A DNA stretch of 64,000 nt. Origin: Labedella gwakjiensis. GTDB taxonomy: Bacteria > Actinomycetota > Actinomycetes > Actinomycetales > Microbacteriaceae. The position numbers were made by a program, and so were the translations under genes. Where the stretch lies: the NCBI RefSeq assembly GCF_003014675.1, contig NZ_PYAU01000001.1:248001-312000 (forward strand), given 5' to 3'. Below are positions 1-8,586 of this stretch, one piece after another. Under the pieces are notes generated by a model. That model was not told the origin of the DNA. It was given only the letters and a program-made list of their open reading frames with translations, and did no database searches. The stretch's first letter is position 1; each line of letters opens with the position of its first letter.

Positions 1-856
1 CCGCGCTGACCGACGCCGTCACCTCGGGATCGACAGGCATCCCGGCTCCGGGGTCGAGCTGCAGGCCCACGCGCAATCCGCGGACGTCGCCCTCGAGTGC
101 CGTCCACGGCAGGTCGGCGGCGGGGAGCGACGTGTGGTCGCGCCAGTCCGGGCGCGCGACGGCGGTCATCGCGAGCGCGACGTCGGCGACGCTGCGCGCG
201 ATGGGCCCGAGCGAGCGCCCGAAGTACGGGGTGTCGTGCGGGATGCGTCCGTCGCTCGGCTTGAGCGCCACAAGTCCGGCCCACGTCGCCGGGAGTCTCA
301 CCGATCCGCCGATGTCGCTCCCCATGTGGATCGGCCCGAAGCCCGCTGCGGCCGCGGCACCAGCGCCCCCGCTCGAGCCGCCGACGGTCCAGTCGGGGTT
401 CCACGGGCTCCGGGTGATGCCATGAAGGCTCGACACCCCCGACGAGAGCATGCCCCAGTCGGGCATGGTCGTGGATCCGACGATCACGGCACCGGCCTCG
501 AGCAGCCGCTCGACCGCCGGGTTGTCGGACTCGGGGAACTCCGGGCTGCCCGCGGCCGTCCCCGACTGATAGGCGACGCCCCGGCGGTGCATGTTCTCCT
601 TGACCGTCACGGGTATGCCGTCGAGGGCGCCGAGCTGTTCGCCGGCAGCCCACCGGCGAGCGCTCGCCTCCGCGTCGGCGATGACCTCTGCCGGGACGTG
701 GGACGCGAAGACGTTGAGCTCGTCGTTGCGCGCGGCGACGGCGTCGAGCACGTCGCGGGCGACGTCCACCGGGGTGAAGGCTCCGCTGCGGTAACCCGCG
801 GCGATGTCGGCGGCGTCGAGCGCACTGATTCTGACGGTCGTGGTCGAGGCTTTCAC
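1..856 (-). CDS. Amidase signature family hydrolase (3' end beyond window)
   Basis: Hydrolyses a carboxamide to acid and ammonia in the cytoplasm; the substrate is unknown. Reading from GTG at 856, the 285 visible codons hold the amidase-signature triad: Lys86 (GIPVTVKEN), cis-Ser161 (GGSSGG) and nucleophile Ser185 (GSDIGGSVR), with the 24-residue Ser-Ser spacing normal for the family. The start GTG overlaps the stop of the upstream ATPase gene (GTGA), so it is the last visible gene of the peptide-importer operon and is probably translationally coupled. The context suggests that an imported amide or peptide-like compound is its substrate (inference). The C-terminus lies outside the window. 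Confidence 0.93.
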   Translation of the reverse strand, partial: MKASTTTVRISALDAADIAAGYRSGAFTPVDVARDVLDAVAARNDELNVFASHVPAEVIADAEASARRWAAGEQLGALDGIPVTVKENMHRRGVAYQSGTAAGSPEFPESDNPAVERLLEAGAVIVGSTTMPDWGMLSSGVSSLHGITRSPWNPDWTVGGSSGGAGAAAAAGFGPIHMGSDIGGSVRLPATWAGLVALKPSDGRIPHDTPYFGRSLGPIARSVADVALAMTAVARPDWRDHTSLPAADLPWTALEGDVRGLRVGLQLDPGAGMPVDPEVTASVSA

Positions 857-2706
857 GCGTGCTCCAATGTGTGCTGAAGGGTCGGCGTCGCGAGGACGAG
901 TTGACGGGTGTAGTCGTGGGCAGGGGCGTCGTAGAGCTGCTCGGTCGGGCCCGTCTCGACGATCTCGCCCTCGCGCATCACCGCGACGGTGTCGCACAGG
1001 TGGCGCACGACGCCGAGATCGTGCGAGACGAAGATGAGCGTCAGCCCGTACTCGTCGACGAGGTCGGCGAGCAGGTTGAGGACCTGTGCGCGCACCGAGA
1101 CGTCGAGAGCGCTCACGGGTTCGTCCGCGACGAGCACGCGGGGACGGCAGACGAGGGCTCGCGCGATGGAGATGCGCTGCCGCTGACCCCCCGAGAACTC
1201 GTGCGGGAAGCGTTCGACCGACGAAGCGGGGAGGCCGACGTGGTCGAGCATCTCCGCGACGAGGCGGCGGCGTTCGGTCTTCGACGCGGCGATGCCCGAG
1301 CGCAGATTCGCCGGGTTGAGGAGAGGTTCGGCCACGATGTCGCCGACCGTCATCCGCGGGTCGAGGGATCCCATCGGGTCCTGGAAGACGATCTGCAGCG
1401 TGCGCCGCAGCTCGCCGAGGTCCTTCTCCTTCGCACCGCGAAGCGACGTCCCGACGACCTCGACCTCTCCGGAGGTCGGCTGGTCGAGTCCCGAGAGGAT
1501 GCGCAGCAGAGTCGACTTCCCCGAGCCGGACTCCCCCACGATGCCGAAGCGTTCGCCCTCGTGGATGTCGAAGTCGAGACCGCGGAGCGCCTCGACCCGG
1601 GTGGCGCGGCCGAAGATGCCGCTCCGGGAGCGCACGTAGGTCTTCGTCAGTCCGCGCACGCTCACGATGGGGGCCGGTGCCTGCGAAGCCTCCGGTTCCG
1701 TGTCGTCCGGTTCCGGCTCCGCGATCGAGGCGGCAGCGAGGGCGGCCGTCACCTCGTTCTCGGCTGTCACCTCGTTCTCGGCTGTCACCTCGTTCTCGGC
1801 TGTCACATCGTTCTCGGCTGTCCTTTCGTTCTCGGCCGGCGTCTCGTCCGCCGCACGCAACCGCGTGGGGTCGTATCCCGCTGCCGTGGCGATCGTGAAC
1901 AGCCGGCCGTCCGCGTCGGTCGCGGTGAGGTCGGACGCCGCGAGGAGGCCCCGCGTGTACGGGTGCTGCGGGCGGGTGAAGACCGTCTCGATCGGCCCCT
2001 CCTCCACCACGACACCCGCGTTCATGACGAGGACGCGTTCGCACACGCTCGCGACGACGGCGAGGTCGTGCGTGATGAAGAGGAGTCCGGTGCCGCGTTC
2101 TGTCACCGAGCGGAGCACGAGGTCGAGGACCTGCTTCTGCACCGTCACGTCGAGCGCCGTCGTCGGTTCGTCGCAGACGAGAAGAGCCGGGTCGTTGGCG
2201 AGGGCCATCGCGAGCATGACGCGCTGCCGCTGGCCTCCCGACAGCTGGTGAGGGTAGGCCTTCGCCGACTCGGCCGGGCTCGGCAGGCCCACGTCGGCGA
2301 GCAGCTCGACCGCACGCTTCTCGGACTCGGCTGCCGAGGCTGTGCGGTGGATGGTCATGATCTCGGCGACCTGGCGACCGACTCGCATGAGCGGGTTCAG
2401 TGCCGTCATGGGCTCCTGGAAGACCATCGACATCGCCGAGCCGCGGAGTTTCGCCAGGCGAGCGTCGCTCCGGCCGAGGAGGTTGTCCTCTGCGCCGGCG
2501 ACGGTCACGCTCCCGCTCGTCCGCAGCGTGTCGGGCAGAAGCCCCATGATGGCCGTCGAGGTCACCGACTTGCCCGAACCGGACTCGCCGATCAGGCCCA
2601 CCCGCTCGCCCGGAGCGATGCGGAACGAGATGTCGTCGACGAGGGTCGTGCGTCCGGCGGTCACCGTGAGGCCACGGACGTCGACCGCGAAGTCTGTCGA
2701 GGTCAT
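853..2706 (-). CDS. Dipeptide/oligopeptide/nickel-type ABC transporter, fused ATPase (DppD-DppF)
   Basis: A 617-residue ATPase that powers the importer encoded just upstream. Two complete nucleotide-binding domains sit in tandem. The first has Walker A GESGSGKS, signature LSGGQRQR and Walker B ALLVCDEPTTALD; the second has GESGSGKST, FSGGQRQR and VLVADEPVSALD. Each ends in an oligopeptide-type C-terminal extension (PQHPYTRGLL; PAHDYTRQLV). The linker between the halves contains about five copies of a six-residue unit (ENEVTA), encoded by an 18-base tandem repeat. The start ATG overlaps the stop of the second permease (ATGA). Fused DppD-DppF ATPases are common in actinobacteria. Confidence 0.95.
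   Translation of the reverse strand: MTSTDFAVDVRGLTVTAGRTTLVDDISFRIAPGERVGLIGESGSGKSVTSTAIMGLLPDTLRTSGSVTVAGAEDNLLGRSDARLAKLRGSAMSMVFQEPMTALNPLMRVGRQVAEIMTIHRTASAAESEKRAVELLADVGLPSPAESAKAYPHQLSGGQRQRVMLAMALANDPALLVCDEPTTALDVTVQKQVLDLVLRSVTERGTGLLFITHDLAVVASVCERVLVMNAGVVVEEGPIETVFTRPQHPYTRGLLAASDLTATDADGRLFTIATAAGYDPTRLRAADETPAENERTAENDVTAENEVTAENEVTAENEVTAALAAASIAEPEPDDTEPEASQAPAPIVSVRGLTKTYVRSRSGIFGRATRVEALRGLDFDIHEGERFGIVGESGSGKSTLLRILSGLDQPTSGEVEVVGTSLRGAKEKDLGELRRTLQIVFQDPMGSLDPRMTVGDIVAEPLLNPANLRSGIAASKTERRRLVAEMLDHVGLPASSVERFPHEFSGGQRQRISIARALVCRPRVLVADEPVSALDVSVRAQVLNLLADLVDEYGLTLIFVSHDLGVVRHLCDTVAVMREGEIVETGPTEQLYDAPAHDYTRQLVLATPTLQHTLEHA
1748..1837. repeat. 18-base tandem repeat, about five copies, in-frame in the ATPase linker
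   Basis: Units begin at 1748, 1766, 1784, 1802 and 1820. The first three are identical, the fourth has one change (ACA for ACC), and the fifth is degenerate. The unit length is a multiple of three, so copy-number change keeps the reading frame. It encodes a charged ENEVTA hexapeptide between the two ATPase domains. Confidence 0.9.
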
Positions 2707-3596
2707 CGGTTGCTCCTCATCTTGGGGTCGAAGCGGTCGCGCAGACCGTCTCCGAGGAGGTTGAACCCGAGCACCGCGACAGCGATCGCGAGACCGGGGG
2801 CGATGGCGAGGTAGTCGTGGGAGCCGAGGAACTGCTGCGACTCCTGCAGCATGCGACCCCACGACGGGGTGGGGGGCATGGTGCCGAGGCCGAGGAACGA
2901 CAGGCCAGCCTCGGCGAGGACGGCGATGCCGAAGTTCACCGAGCACTGCACGACGATCATGCCGCTGATGTTCGGGAGGACGTGCCGGAGGGCGATGCGG
3001 AGCTCCGAGCGGTTCGCGGCACGGGCGGCGAAGACGTAGTCGGTCTTCATCACCTGAAGGGTGCCGCTGCGGGCGACGCGGGCGAACGCCGGGATCGAGC
3101 CGATTCCGAGGGCGACCATCGCCGTGACCGTTCCGGCTCCGAACACGGCGCCGAAGATGATCGCGAGGAGGAGCCCGGGGAACGCGAGGAGGATGTCGTT
3201 GCCGCGCATGATGAGGTCGCCCAGGCGCCCCTGCCGCATGCCGGCGAGGATGCCGAGCGGCACACCGACGACGACCGCGATGCCGACGGCGATGAAGCCG
3301 ACGAGGAGCGTGATCTGCGATCCCACCATCACGGCCGAGAACACGTCACGTCCGAAGCGGTCGGTGCCGAACCAGTGCTCGGCGCTCGGGAACTGGAGGC
3401 GGTCGGAGGCGACGGTCGCCACGGGATCGTAGGGCGTCCACACGAGGGACACGAGCGCGACGATCGCGACGAGCCCGATGAGCGACGCTCCGATCACGAG
3501 CTGGGTCCCGGGACGGGCTCGGCGACGTCGCGCCTCCGTCGCGGGAGGCGGCACCGAGACGCCGAGTGCGTCGGGGGTGGGAAGCTGCGTGGTCAT
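2703..3596 (-). CDS. Dipeptide/nickel-type ABC transporter permease (DppC-like)
   Basis: A 297-residue inner-membrane permease. It has an N-terminal membrane segment after a basic Pro/Arg-rich tail, the OppC-type N-terminal region (DRLQFPSAEHWFGTDRFGRDVFS), five further hydrophobic segments, and the EAA loop that docks the ATPase (EAGLSFLGLGTMPPTPSWGRML). The length is normal for DppC. The start ATG lies two bases after the stop of the DppB gene, and its stop overlaps the ATPase start. Confidence 0.95.
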   Translation of the reverse strand: MTTQLPTPDALGVSVPPPATEARRRRARPGTQLVIGASLIGLVAIVALVSLVWTPYDPVATVASDRLQFPSAEHWFGTDRFGRDVFSAVMVGSQITLLVGFIAVGIAVVVGVPLGILAGMRQGRLGDLIMRGNDILLAFPGLLLAIIFGAVFGAGTVTAMVALGIGSIPAFARVARSGTLQVMKTDYVFAARAANRSELRIALRHVLPNISGMIVVQCSVNFGIAVLAEAGLSFLGLGTMPPTPSWGRMLQESQQFLGSHDYLAIAPGLAIAVAVLGFNLLGDGLRDRFDPKMRSNR

Positions 3597-3598
3597 CC

Positions 3599-4546
3599 TC
3601 ACGCCGCCTTTCTCAGTCGGGGGTCGAGCACGGTGTAGGCGAGGTCGACGAGGAGGTTGATGACGATGACGAGGAGCACGAGCACCGCGACGATCGCCTG
3701 CACCGCGAGGAGGTCGCGGTTGCCGACGGAATCGACGAGGAGGCTCCCGAGGCCCGGGATCACGAAGACGCGTTCGATCACGACGGAGCCGATGAGCATG
3801 GCCGCGAGCTGCACGCCGACGATCGTCACCACGGGGACTCCGGCGTTCCGGAGCCCGTGACGCACGAGCGCGGCACCCTTCGTGAGCCCCTTGGCGCGGG
3901 CCGTGCGCAGGAAGTCCTCCCGCATGATCTCGAGCACGGCCGAGCGCACGTAGCGCGTGATGATCGCGGCCTGCACCGAACCGAGCGCGATCACGGGCAG
4001 GACGAGGCGGCGGAGGAACTCGACGGGATCGTCGGCCGGGGCGACCCAGCCGCCCGATGGGAACCACCCGAGGTGCACAGCGAACACGGCCACGAGGAGC
4101 ACGCCGACGAGGAAGTTGGGGACTGCGACACCCACTTGCGAGATGCCGGAGAGGACCACCCCTGAGGGGTGCTGGTGGCGGACCGCCGCCAGCACCCCGA
4201 GCGGGACGGCCACGAGGAGGGCCACGACCATCGAGAGACCCACGAGGATGAGGGTCACCTGCACCCGGTCGGCGATGAGCGGCGACAGGTCCTGCGACGT
4301 CACGTAGGACGTACCGAAGTCACCGCGGACGAGGCCGCCCATCCACTGCAGGTACTGCAGACCGAGCGACTGGTCCGTCCCGTACTCCGCCCGCCACTGG
4401 GCGAGCGCCTCCGGGGTCGCGTTGATGCCCAGGGCGACCACGGCGGGGTCGCCCGGCATCACGCGCAGCATCACGAAGATGAGCGCCGTCGCGACGAGCA
4501 GCGTGGCCAGGAACTGTCCGAGGCTGCTGAGCAGTCGTCGCACCAT
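3599..4546 (-). CDS. Dipeptide/nickel-type ABC transporter permease (DppB-like)
   Basis: A 315-residue permease subunit partnering DppC. It starts with a membrane anchor (SLGQFLATLLVATALIFVMLRVMPGDP), the conserved DppB N-terminal motif ending in PGDP, and has five more membrane segments, the EAA loop around RTARAKGLTKGAALVRHGLRNAGVP, and a C-terminal YTVLDPRLR motif. It lies 40 bases after the binding-protein gene and two bases before dppC. Confidence 0.95.
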   Translation of the reverse strand: MVRRLLSSLGQFLATLLVATALIFVMLRVMPGDPAVVALGINATPEALAQWRAEYGTDQSLGLQYLQWMGGLVRGDFGTSYVTSQDLSPLIADRVQVTLILVGLSMVVALLVAVPLGVLAAVRHQHPSGVVLSGISQVGVAVPNFLVGVLLVAVFAVHLGWFPSGGWVAPADDPVEFLRRLVLPVIALGSVQAAIITRYVRSAVLEIMREDFLRTARAKGLTKGAALVRHGLRNAGVPVVTIVGVQLAAMLIGSVVIERVFVIPGLGSLLVDSVGNRDLLAVQAIVAVLVLLVIVINLLVDLAYTVLDPRLRKAA

Positions 4547-4586
4547 ACCCGCTCTCCTTATCTCTCGAGGTGGTGGTGTTCTCGGA

Positions 4587-6110
4587 TCACTCCGACCAGG
4601 TGAGACCCGACAGGATGAGGGACTCGGTCACCGCGTTCGCCGCGATCCCGCCGAGACCGGCCTTCGCCACGACGAGGTTCGGGAACAGGAACAGCACGTC
4701 GGAGGCGGCGTCCTCCGTGATGGTGCGGACGACCTCCTTCATGCCGCTCTCGTACTCCTCCGGCGTGCCCGAGTCGGCCGCGATGACCTCGTCTGCGATC
4801 TTCGAGTTGTCGTAGCCGATGTAGTAGTCGGGGTTGTTGAAGGTCGCGAGCACGTCGCGGGCCTCGACGGCGAGGATCACGGACATCTGGTAGTCGGCCT
4901 GGGTGAAGACCTTGTCGAGCCACACCGCGGGGAACTCGGACGACTGGATCGACGCGTCGATCCCCACCTCGGCGAGCTGCGAGACGACGATCTCGGAGAC
5001 GGCCGTGGCGTATGGACGGGTCGGCACGTCGAACGTGATGGAGAGGTTCTCCGCCCCCGCCTCGGCGAGGAGCTCGCGGGCCTTCTCGGGGTCGTACGGG
5101 TACATGTCCGTGAGGTCCTCGTAGTACGGGTCCGTCGGGGGCACCATGGCGCCGATCTCGGTTCCGTAGCCGGCCCACGCGGCGTCGATGACGGCCTGAC
5201 GGTCGATCGCGTACATGACGGCCTGGCGCACGCGCACGTCGTCGAAGGGGGCGATCCTGTTGTTCATCGAGAGGAGGATCTCGCCGTTCGACGTTCCCTC
5301 GATCACCTGGAAGGCGTCGTCGGACTCGAACTGGCCCATGAGATCGGGCGCCTGCATGTTGTAGACCATGTCGATGTCCCCGGACCGGAGCGCATTCGTG
5401 CTCGCGACGGCGTCCGCGAAGTAGCGCAGCGTCACGTCGGTGATGTCGGGCTCCTCGCCCCAGTAGTCGTCGCGGCCGGCGAGCGTGATGCGGTCGCCGC
5501 TCACGAAGCTCTCGACGGTGTACGGGCCCGTTCCGATCGGCGAGGTGGCGAGATCGTCGACGCCCGTCTCGGAGAACATCGCGCCCACGTACGTGCCCAT
5601 GTCGAAGAGCCACGCGTTGCTCGGCCGGCTGAGCGTGACGCGCACCTCGGTGTCGGAGACGGCCTCGACCGAGTCGACGACGTCCATCTTGGTCTTCGTC
5701 CCGTTGAGCCAGGCGTCGCTCTGCACCCGTTCGATGCTGAAGACGACGTCGGCGGCCGTGAAGTCCTCGCCGTCGGAGAAGGTCACGCCGTCGTGCAGGG
5801 CGAAGTCGTAGACGGTCCCGTCCTCGCTCACCTCCCAGCTCTCGGCGAGCTGCGGCTGGAGGTTCCCGTCCTGGTCGATCGTGACGAGGCCCTCGTACAC
5901 GTTGTTCATGACGACCTGCGGGATCGCGGCGCCCGACGTGGTCGTGAAGTCGAGGTTGACGGGTTCACCGGTGAGACCGATGACGACCGCGTCGGACTCG
6001 GTGCTTCCACCGCCGGACGAGCTCCCGGCCGAACAGGCGGACAGGGTGAGCGCGGCGGCCGCGACGGCGGCCGTCGTCGCCAGGAAACGGCGGGGAGTGC
6101 GGGCGTTCAT
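4587..6110 (-). CDS. Extracellular solute-binding protein, family 5 (lipoprotein)
   Basis: A 507-residue substrate receptor of the dipeptide/nickel-type importer, anchored outside the membrane. The signal peptide ends in a lipobox (LTLSAC, Cys at about residue 26) and a Ser/Gly-rich spacer. The mature part has the SBP_bac_5 signature (WEVSEDGTVYDFALHDGVTFSDGEDFTAADVVFSIERV) and the later VRQAVMYAIDRQ motif. It is the first gene of the operon. A good ribosome site (AAGGAG) precedes ATG 6110. The ligand is not predictable; the terminal amidase gene suggests a peptide or amide-containing compound. Confidence 0.95.
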   Translation of the reverse strand: MNARTPRRFLATTAAVAAAALTLSACSAGSSSGGGSTESDAVVIGLTGEPVNLDFTTTSGAAIPQVVMNNVYEGLVTIDQDGNLQPQLAESWEVSEDGTVYDFALHDGVTFSDGEDFTAADVVFSIERVQSDAWLNGTKTKMDVVDSVEAVSDTEVRVTLSRPSNAWLFDMGTYVGAMFSETGVDDLATSPIGTGPYTVESFVSGDRITLAGRDDYWGEEPDITDVTLRYFADAVASTNALRSGDIDMVYNMQAPDLMGQFESDDAFQVIEGTSNGEILLSMNNRIAPFDDVRVRQAVMYAIDRQAVIDAAWAGYGTEIGAMVPPTDPYYEDLTDMYPYDPEKARELLAEAGAENLSITFDVPTRPYATAVSEIVVSQLAEVGIDASIQSSEFPAVWLDKVFTQADYQMSVILAVEARDVLATFNNPDYYIGYDNSKIADEVIAADSGTPEEYESGMKEVVRTITEDAASDVLFLFPNLVVAKAGLGGIAANAVTESLILSGLTWSE

Positions 6111-6168
6111 GGAGCTCCTTGGAAGTCGGGGAGGGAGTCGAGGAGACCGGCGTGGAACGAGGAGCCGG

Positions 6169-6189
6169 GTTACTGGTCAGACCAGTAAC
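6169..6189. promoter_or_regulatory. GntR/FadR-type operator on the ABC importer promoter
   Basis: A perfect inverted repeat with 9-base arms and a 3-base centre; the core is ACTGGTCAGACCAGT (6172-6186). The TGGT-N3-ACCA core is the pattern bound by FadR-subfamily GntR repressors such as PdhR and LldR. It starts four bases after the -10 of the importer operon, over the expected transcription start, and the divergent gene at 6427 encodes a GntR/FCD regulator. Repression of the operon by that protein is an inference. Confidence 0.8.
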
Positions 6190-6193
6190 GGAC

Positions 6194-6223
6194 ACGCTAG
6201 GCTGACGCCGAAGAGAGCGTCAA
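6194..6223 (-). promoter_or_regulatory. Promoter of the peptide-importer operon
   Basis: On the minus strand, -35 TTGACG (6223-6218) and -10 TAGCGT (6199-6194) are separated by 18 bases. The -10 is directly followed by the FadR-type operator. The predicted leader to the binding-protein ATG is about 75 bases. Confidence 0.65.
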
Positions 6224-6322
6224 GCGGGGAAACATAGATGTAACGTCCGTCCCCATTTCTCGAAACACACCGGTCCGTCACGTCCACGAACCGGCCGTCG
6301 ATCGGCACCGAGAGGAAGAGCG

Positions 6323-6430
6323 ATGAGCTTCACACCCGTGCGGAAGGTCAACGCGCACGAGATCATCGTCGGGCGGATCGACCACTGGACACCGCCCATC
6401 AGCGGTCGGCGCCGAGGAGGAGGACGATGA
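6323..6430 (+). CDS. 35-codon leader ORF, a partial duplicate of the downstream regulator's 5' end
   Basis: The ORF begins MSFTPVRKVNAHEIIVGRID, which nearly repeats the N-terminus of the GntR protein 104 bases downstream, then diverges and ends RRRGGGR. Its stop TGA overlaps the regulator's ATG (ATGA), so translation could be coupled. The ribosome-site region upstream is duplicated too (GAGAGGAAG here, GAGGAGGAGG downstream). It may be a decaying duplication scar or a functional leader peptide; sequence alone does not decide. It is too short to bind DNA. Confidence 0.4.
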   Translation: MSFTPVRKVNAHEIIVGRIDHWTPPISGRRRGGGR

Positions 6431-7188
6431 GTTTCACACCCGTGCAGAAGGTCAACGCGTACGAGATCATCGTCGGTCAGATCGAACAGGCCATCAGTGA
6501 CGGCACGTACGGCGCGGGAGACCGGTTGCCGAGCGAACGCCAGCTCATGGCCGATTTCGGCGTGAGTCGCGCGACCGTCCGCGAGGCGATGCGCGTCCTC
6601 CAGGCGACCGGTGTCGTCGAGTCGCGACCGGGCGACCCGCGCGGCCCCGTCGTCACGGCGTTCTCGCCCCGCGTGCTCGAGAAGTCGATGGCGAAGCTCG
6701 CCCAGCTCGACTCGGTGTCGCGCGTGGAGCTCCTGCAGTTCCGCCTGCTGCTCGAGGGCCACGCGAGCCTCCTCGCCGCGACGGAACGCACCGACGACGA
6801 GCTCGCCGACATCACCGCACGAGGAGAGGACATCGCCGACCTCGCCGACCAGCCGGACGGACGCTTCGGCGAGCGCGTCAATCGGTTCCACCAGGCGATC
6901 CGGCGCGCCTCGCACAACCAGATGCTCGAGATCTGCGGCAACGTCGTCGGCGGCGTCATGGCGGAGATGATCGACCGTCGCCTCACGAGCGACACGGATC
7001 GGAGCGCCCGTGTGCGGACGAGTGCGCGGGATGCGCGCGCCCTCGTGTCCGCGATCCGTGACGGTCGGGCTCACGAGGCCGCCGCCATCTCGACGGGCAA
7101 CATCTATCGCTACTACGCCGATGATCTCTCCCCAGAGGAGACGGACCGTCTCGCGACGATGATGGAGGCGTACAGCACCCTGCCGTGA
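6427..7188 (+). CDS. GntR-family transcriptional regulator, FadR/FCD subfamily
   Basis: A 253-residue DNA-binding regulator. The N-terminal winged helix-turn-helix reads AGDRLPSERQLMADFGVSRATVREAMRVLQATGVV (about residues 23-60). The remainder is an all-helical FCD ligand domain beginning near LQFRLLLEGHAS. A strong ribosome site (GAGGAGGAGG) precedes ATG 6427. It diverges from the peptide-importer operon and probably binds the TGGT-N3-ACCA palindrome there. The effector is unknown; FCD proteins usually sense small carboxylates. Confidence 0.93.
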   Translation: MSFTPVQKVNAYEIIVGQIEQAISDGTYGAGDRLPSERQLMADFGVSRATVREAMRVLQATGVVESRPGDPRGPVVTAFSPRVLEKSMAKLAQLDSVSRVELLQFRLLLEGHASLLAATERTDDELADITARGEDIADLADQPDGRFGERVNRFHQAIRRASHNQMLEICGNVVGGVMAEMIDRRLTSDTDRSARVRTSARDARALVSAIRDGRAHEAAAISTGNIYRYYADDLSPEETDRLATMMEAYSTLP

Positions 7189-7211
7189 TCGAACACCGCC
7201 GACCGGCGCCG

Positions 7212-7694
7212 TCAGTCGGCGACGACCGGTGTCGGCGTGCCGCGCGTGACGCGGACGAGCTCGTCGAAGGTCGTCGGGAACACCGTGTGGGCGTGACCCG
7301 CCGCTGCCCAGATCTCGGGGTACTCGGCGAGAGTCGTGTCCACCCAGGTGCGGATCGGCGACGGGTGACCCACGGGCGCGACGCCGCCGATCACCTGACC
7401 CGTCGCGGCCTTGACCACGTCGGCGTCTGCGCGCTTGAGCCGGCCACCGATCAGCGCGCCGAGGAAGGCCGTGTCGACCCGGTGGGAGCCACTCGTCATC
7501 ACGAGGACGGGCTCCCCGTCGAGCGTGAACACGAGGGAGTTCGCGATCGCGCCCACGTCGCAGCCGATCGCCGCGGCGGCCTCCGCCGCGGTCTTCGCGC
7601 TGTCGTCGAACCACACGACCTCGGCGGGGACGCCCGAGGCGGCGAGCGCAGAACGGACGCGCTCGACAGCCGGATGGGTTCTCTGCTCGGTCAC
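7212..7694 (-). CDS. YbaK/EbsC-type aminoacyl-tRNA deacylase-like protein
   Basis: 160 residues, one YbaK/ProX editing domain. Family members hydrolyse mis-acylated tRNA such as Ala- or Cys-tRNAPro. The conserved stretch is AIGCDVGAIANSLVFTLDGEPVLVMTSGSHRVD, with a later GVAPVGHPSPIRTWVD. The Lys that precedes this strand in well-studied YbaK proteins is Asn here (IANSLVF), so editing activity is uncertain. The GTG start at 7694 is eight bases after the folD stop, implying co-transcription with glyA-folD. The gene is convergent with the GntR gene. Confidence 0.85.
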   Translation of the reverse strand: MTEQRTHPAVERVRSALAASGVPAEVVWFDDSAKTAAEAAAAIGCDVGAIANSLVFTLDGEPVLVMTSGSHRVDTAFLGALIGGRLKRADADVVKAATGQVIGGVAPVGHPSPIRTWVDTTLAEYPEIWAAAGHAHTVFPTTFDELVRVTRGTPTPVVAD

Positions 7695-7702
7695 GGGCGC
7701 GA

Positions 7703-8578
7703 TCAGGCCCGTTCCGCCGACTGCACGACGTTCGAGACGAGGAGGGCTCGGGTCATGGGACCGACTCCCCCGGGGTTCGGCGACAGCCATCCCGCCACGT
7801 CCGCCACAGCCGGGTCGACGTCGCCGGAGAGCTTCGCCTTCCCGCTCTCGGTGGTGCCGACGCGCGTCACCCCGACGTCCACCACAGCGGCGCCCGGCTT
7901 GATCCACTCGGGTTTCACGAGGTGGGGCACCCCGACGGCCGCGACCACGATGTCGGCGCGGCGGACCTCGGCGGCGATATCGGGCGTGCGCGAGTGCGTG
8001 AGGGTGACGGTCGCGTCGATGCCCTTGCGGGTGAGGAGAAGCCCGAGCGGGCGACCCACCGTGAGGCCGCGACCGATCACGGTCACATGCTGTCCGGCGA
8101 GGGGGACGTCGTTCCGACGCAGGAGTTCCACGATGCCGGCGGGGGTGCAGGGAAGCGGCGACGTGAGCTCGCCCGCGACACCGAGCACGAGTCTCCCGAG
8201 GTTCGTGGGATGGAGGCCGTCGGCGTCCTTGTCCGGGTCGATCGCCTCGAGGATCTCGTTCTCGTCGATGCCTGCCGGCAGCGGCAGCTGCACGATGTAG
8301 CCCGTGACCTCGGGAGCGGCGTTGAGGTCGCGGACGGCGGCGAGCACGTCCTCTCGCGAAGCGGTCGCGGGAAGGTCGACGCGGATCGACTCGATGCCCA
8401 CCTCCGCGCAGTCGCGGTGCTTGCCCGCGACGTAGCTACGGGAGGCGGGGTCGTCGCCTACGAGGAGCGTGCCGAGCCCTGGGACGATTCCGCGTTCGCG
8501 CAGGACATCGACGCGCGCTCGGAGTTCGGACTTGATGGCGGCCGCGGCCGCGAGGCCGTCGAGCTTCAGAGCCGTCAT
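7703..8578 (-). CDS. folD: Bifunctional methylenetetrahydrofolate dehydrogenase / methenyltetrahydrofolate cyclohydrolase
   Basis: 291 residues, full family length. It interconverts 5,10-methylene-THF, methenyl-THF and 10-formyl-THF with NADP(H). Visible motifs are the catalytic Tyr/Lys region [18 protein letters not shown], the signature [31 protein letters not shown], and the nucleotide-binding [16 protein letters not shown]. The position normally held by Ser (VIGRSxxVG) is Gly. It lies eight bases downstream of glyA, in the operon controlled by the ZTP riboswitch. Confidence 0.97.
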   Translation of the reverse strand: MTALKLDGLAAAAAIKSELRARVDVLRERGIVPGLGTLLVGDDPASRSYVAGKHRDCAEVGIESIRVDLPATASREDVLAAVRDLNAAPEVTGYIVQLPLPAGIDENEILEAIDPDKDADGLHPTNLGRLVLGVAGELTSPLPCTPAGIVELLRRNDVPLAGQHVTVIGRGLTVGRPLGLLLTRKGIDATVTLTHSRTPDIAAEVRRADIVVAAVGVPHLVKPEWIKPGAAVVDVGVTRVGTTESGKAKLSGDVDPAVADVAGWLSPNPGGVGPMTRALLVSNVVQSAERA

Positions 8579-8586
8579 TCCGGCGC

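Noticed and set aside
1748-1837. Short repeats considered as a CRISPR array
   Set aside because: Units are 18 bases, contiguous with no spacers, and lie in frame inside a coding region.
859-2814. 651-codon open frame on the plus strand opposite the fused ATPase
   Set aside because: It is antisense to a gene with full ATPase motifs and has the Arg/His/Asp-rich composition of a GC-rich shadow frame.
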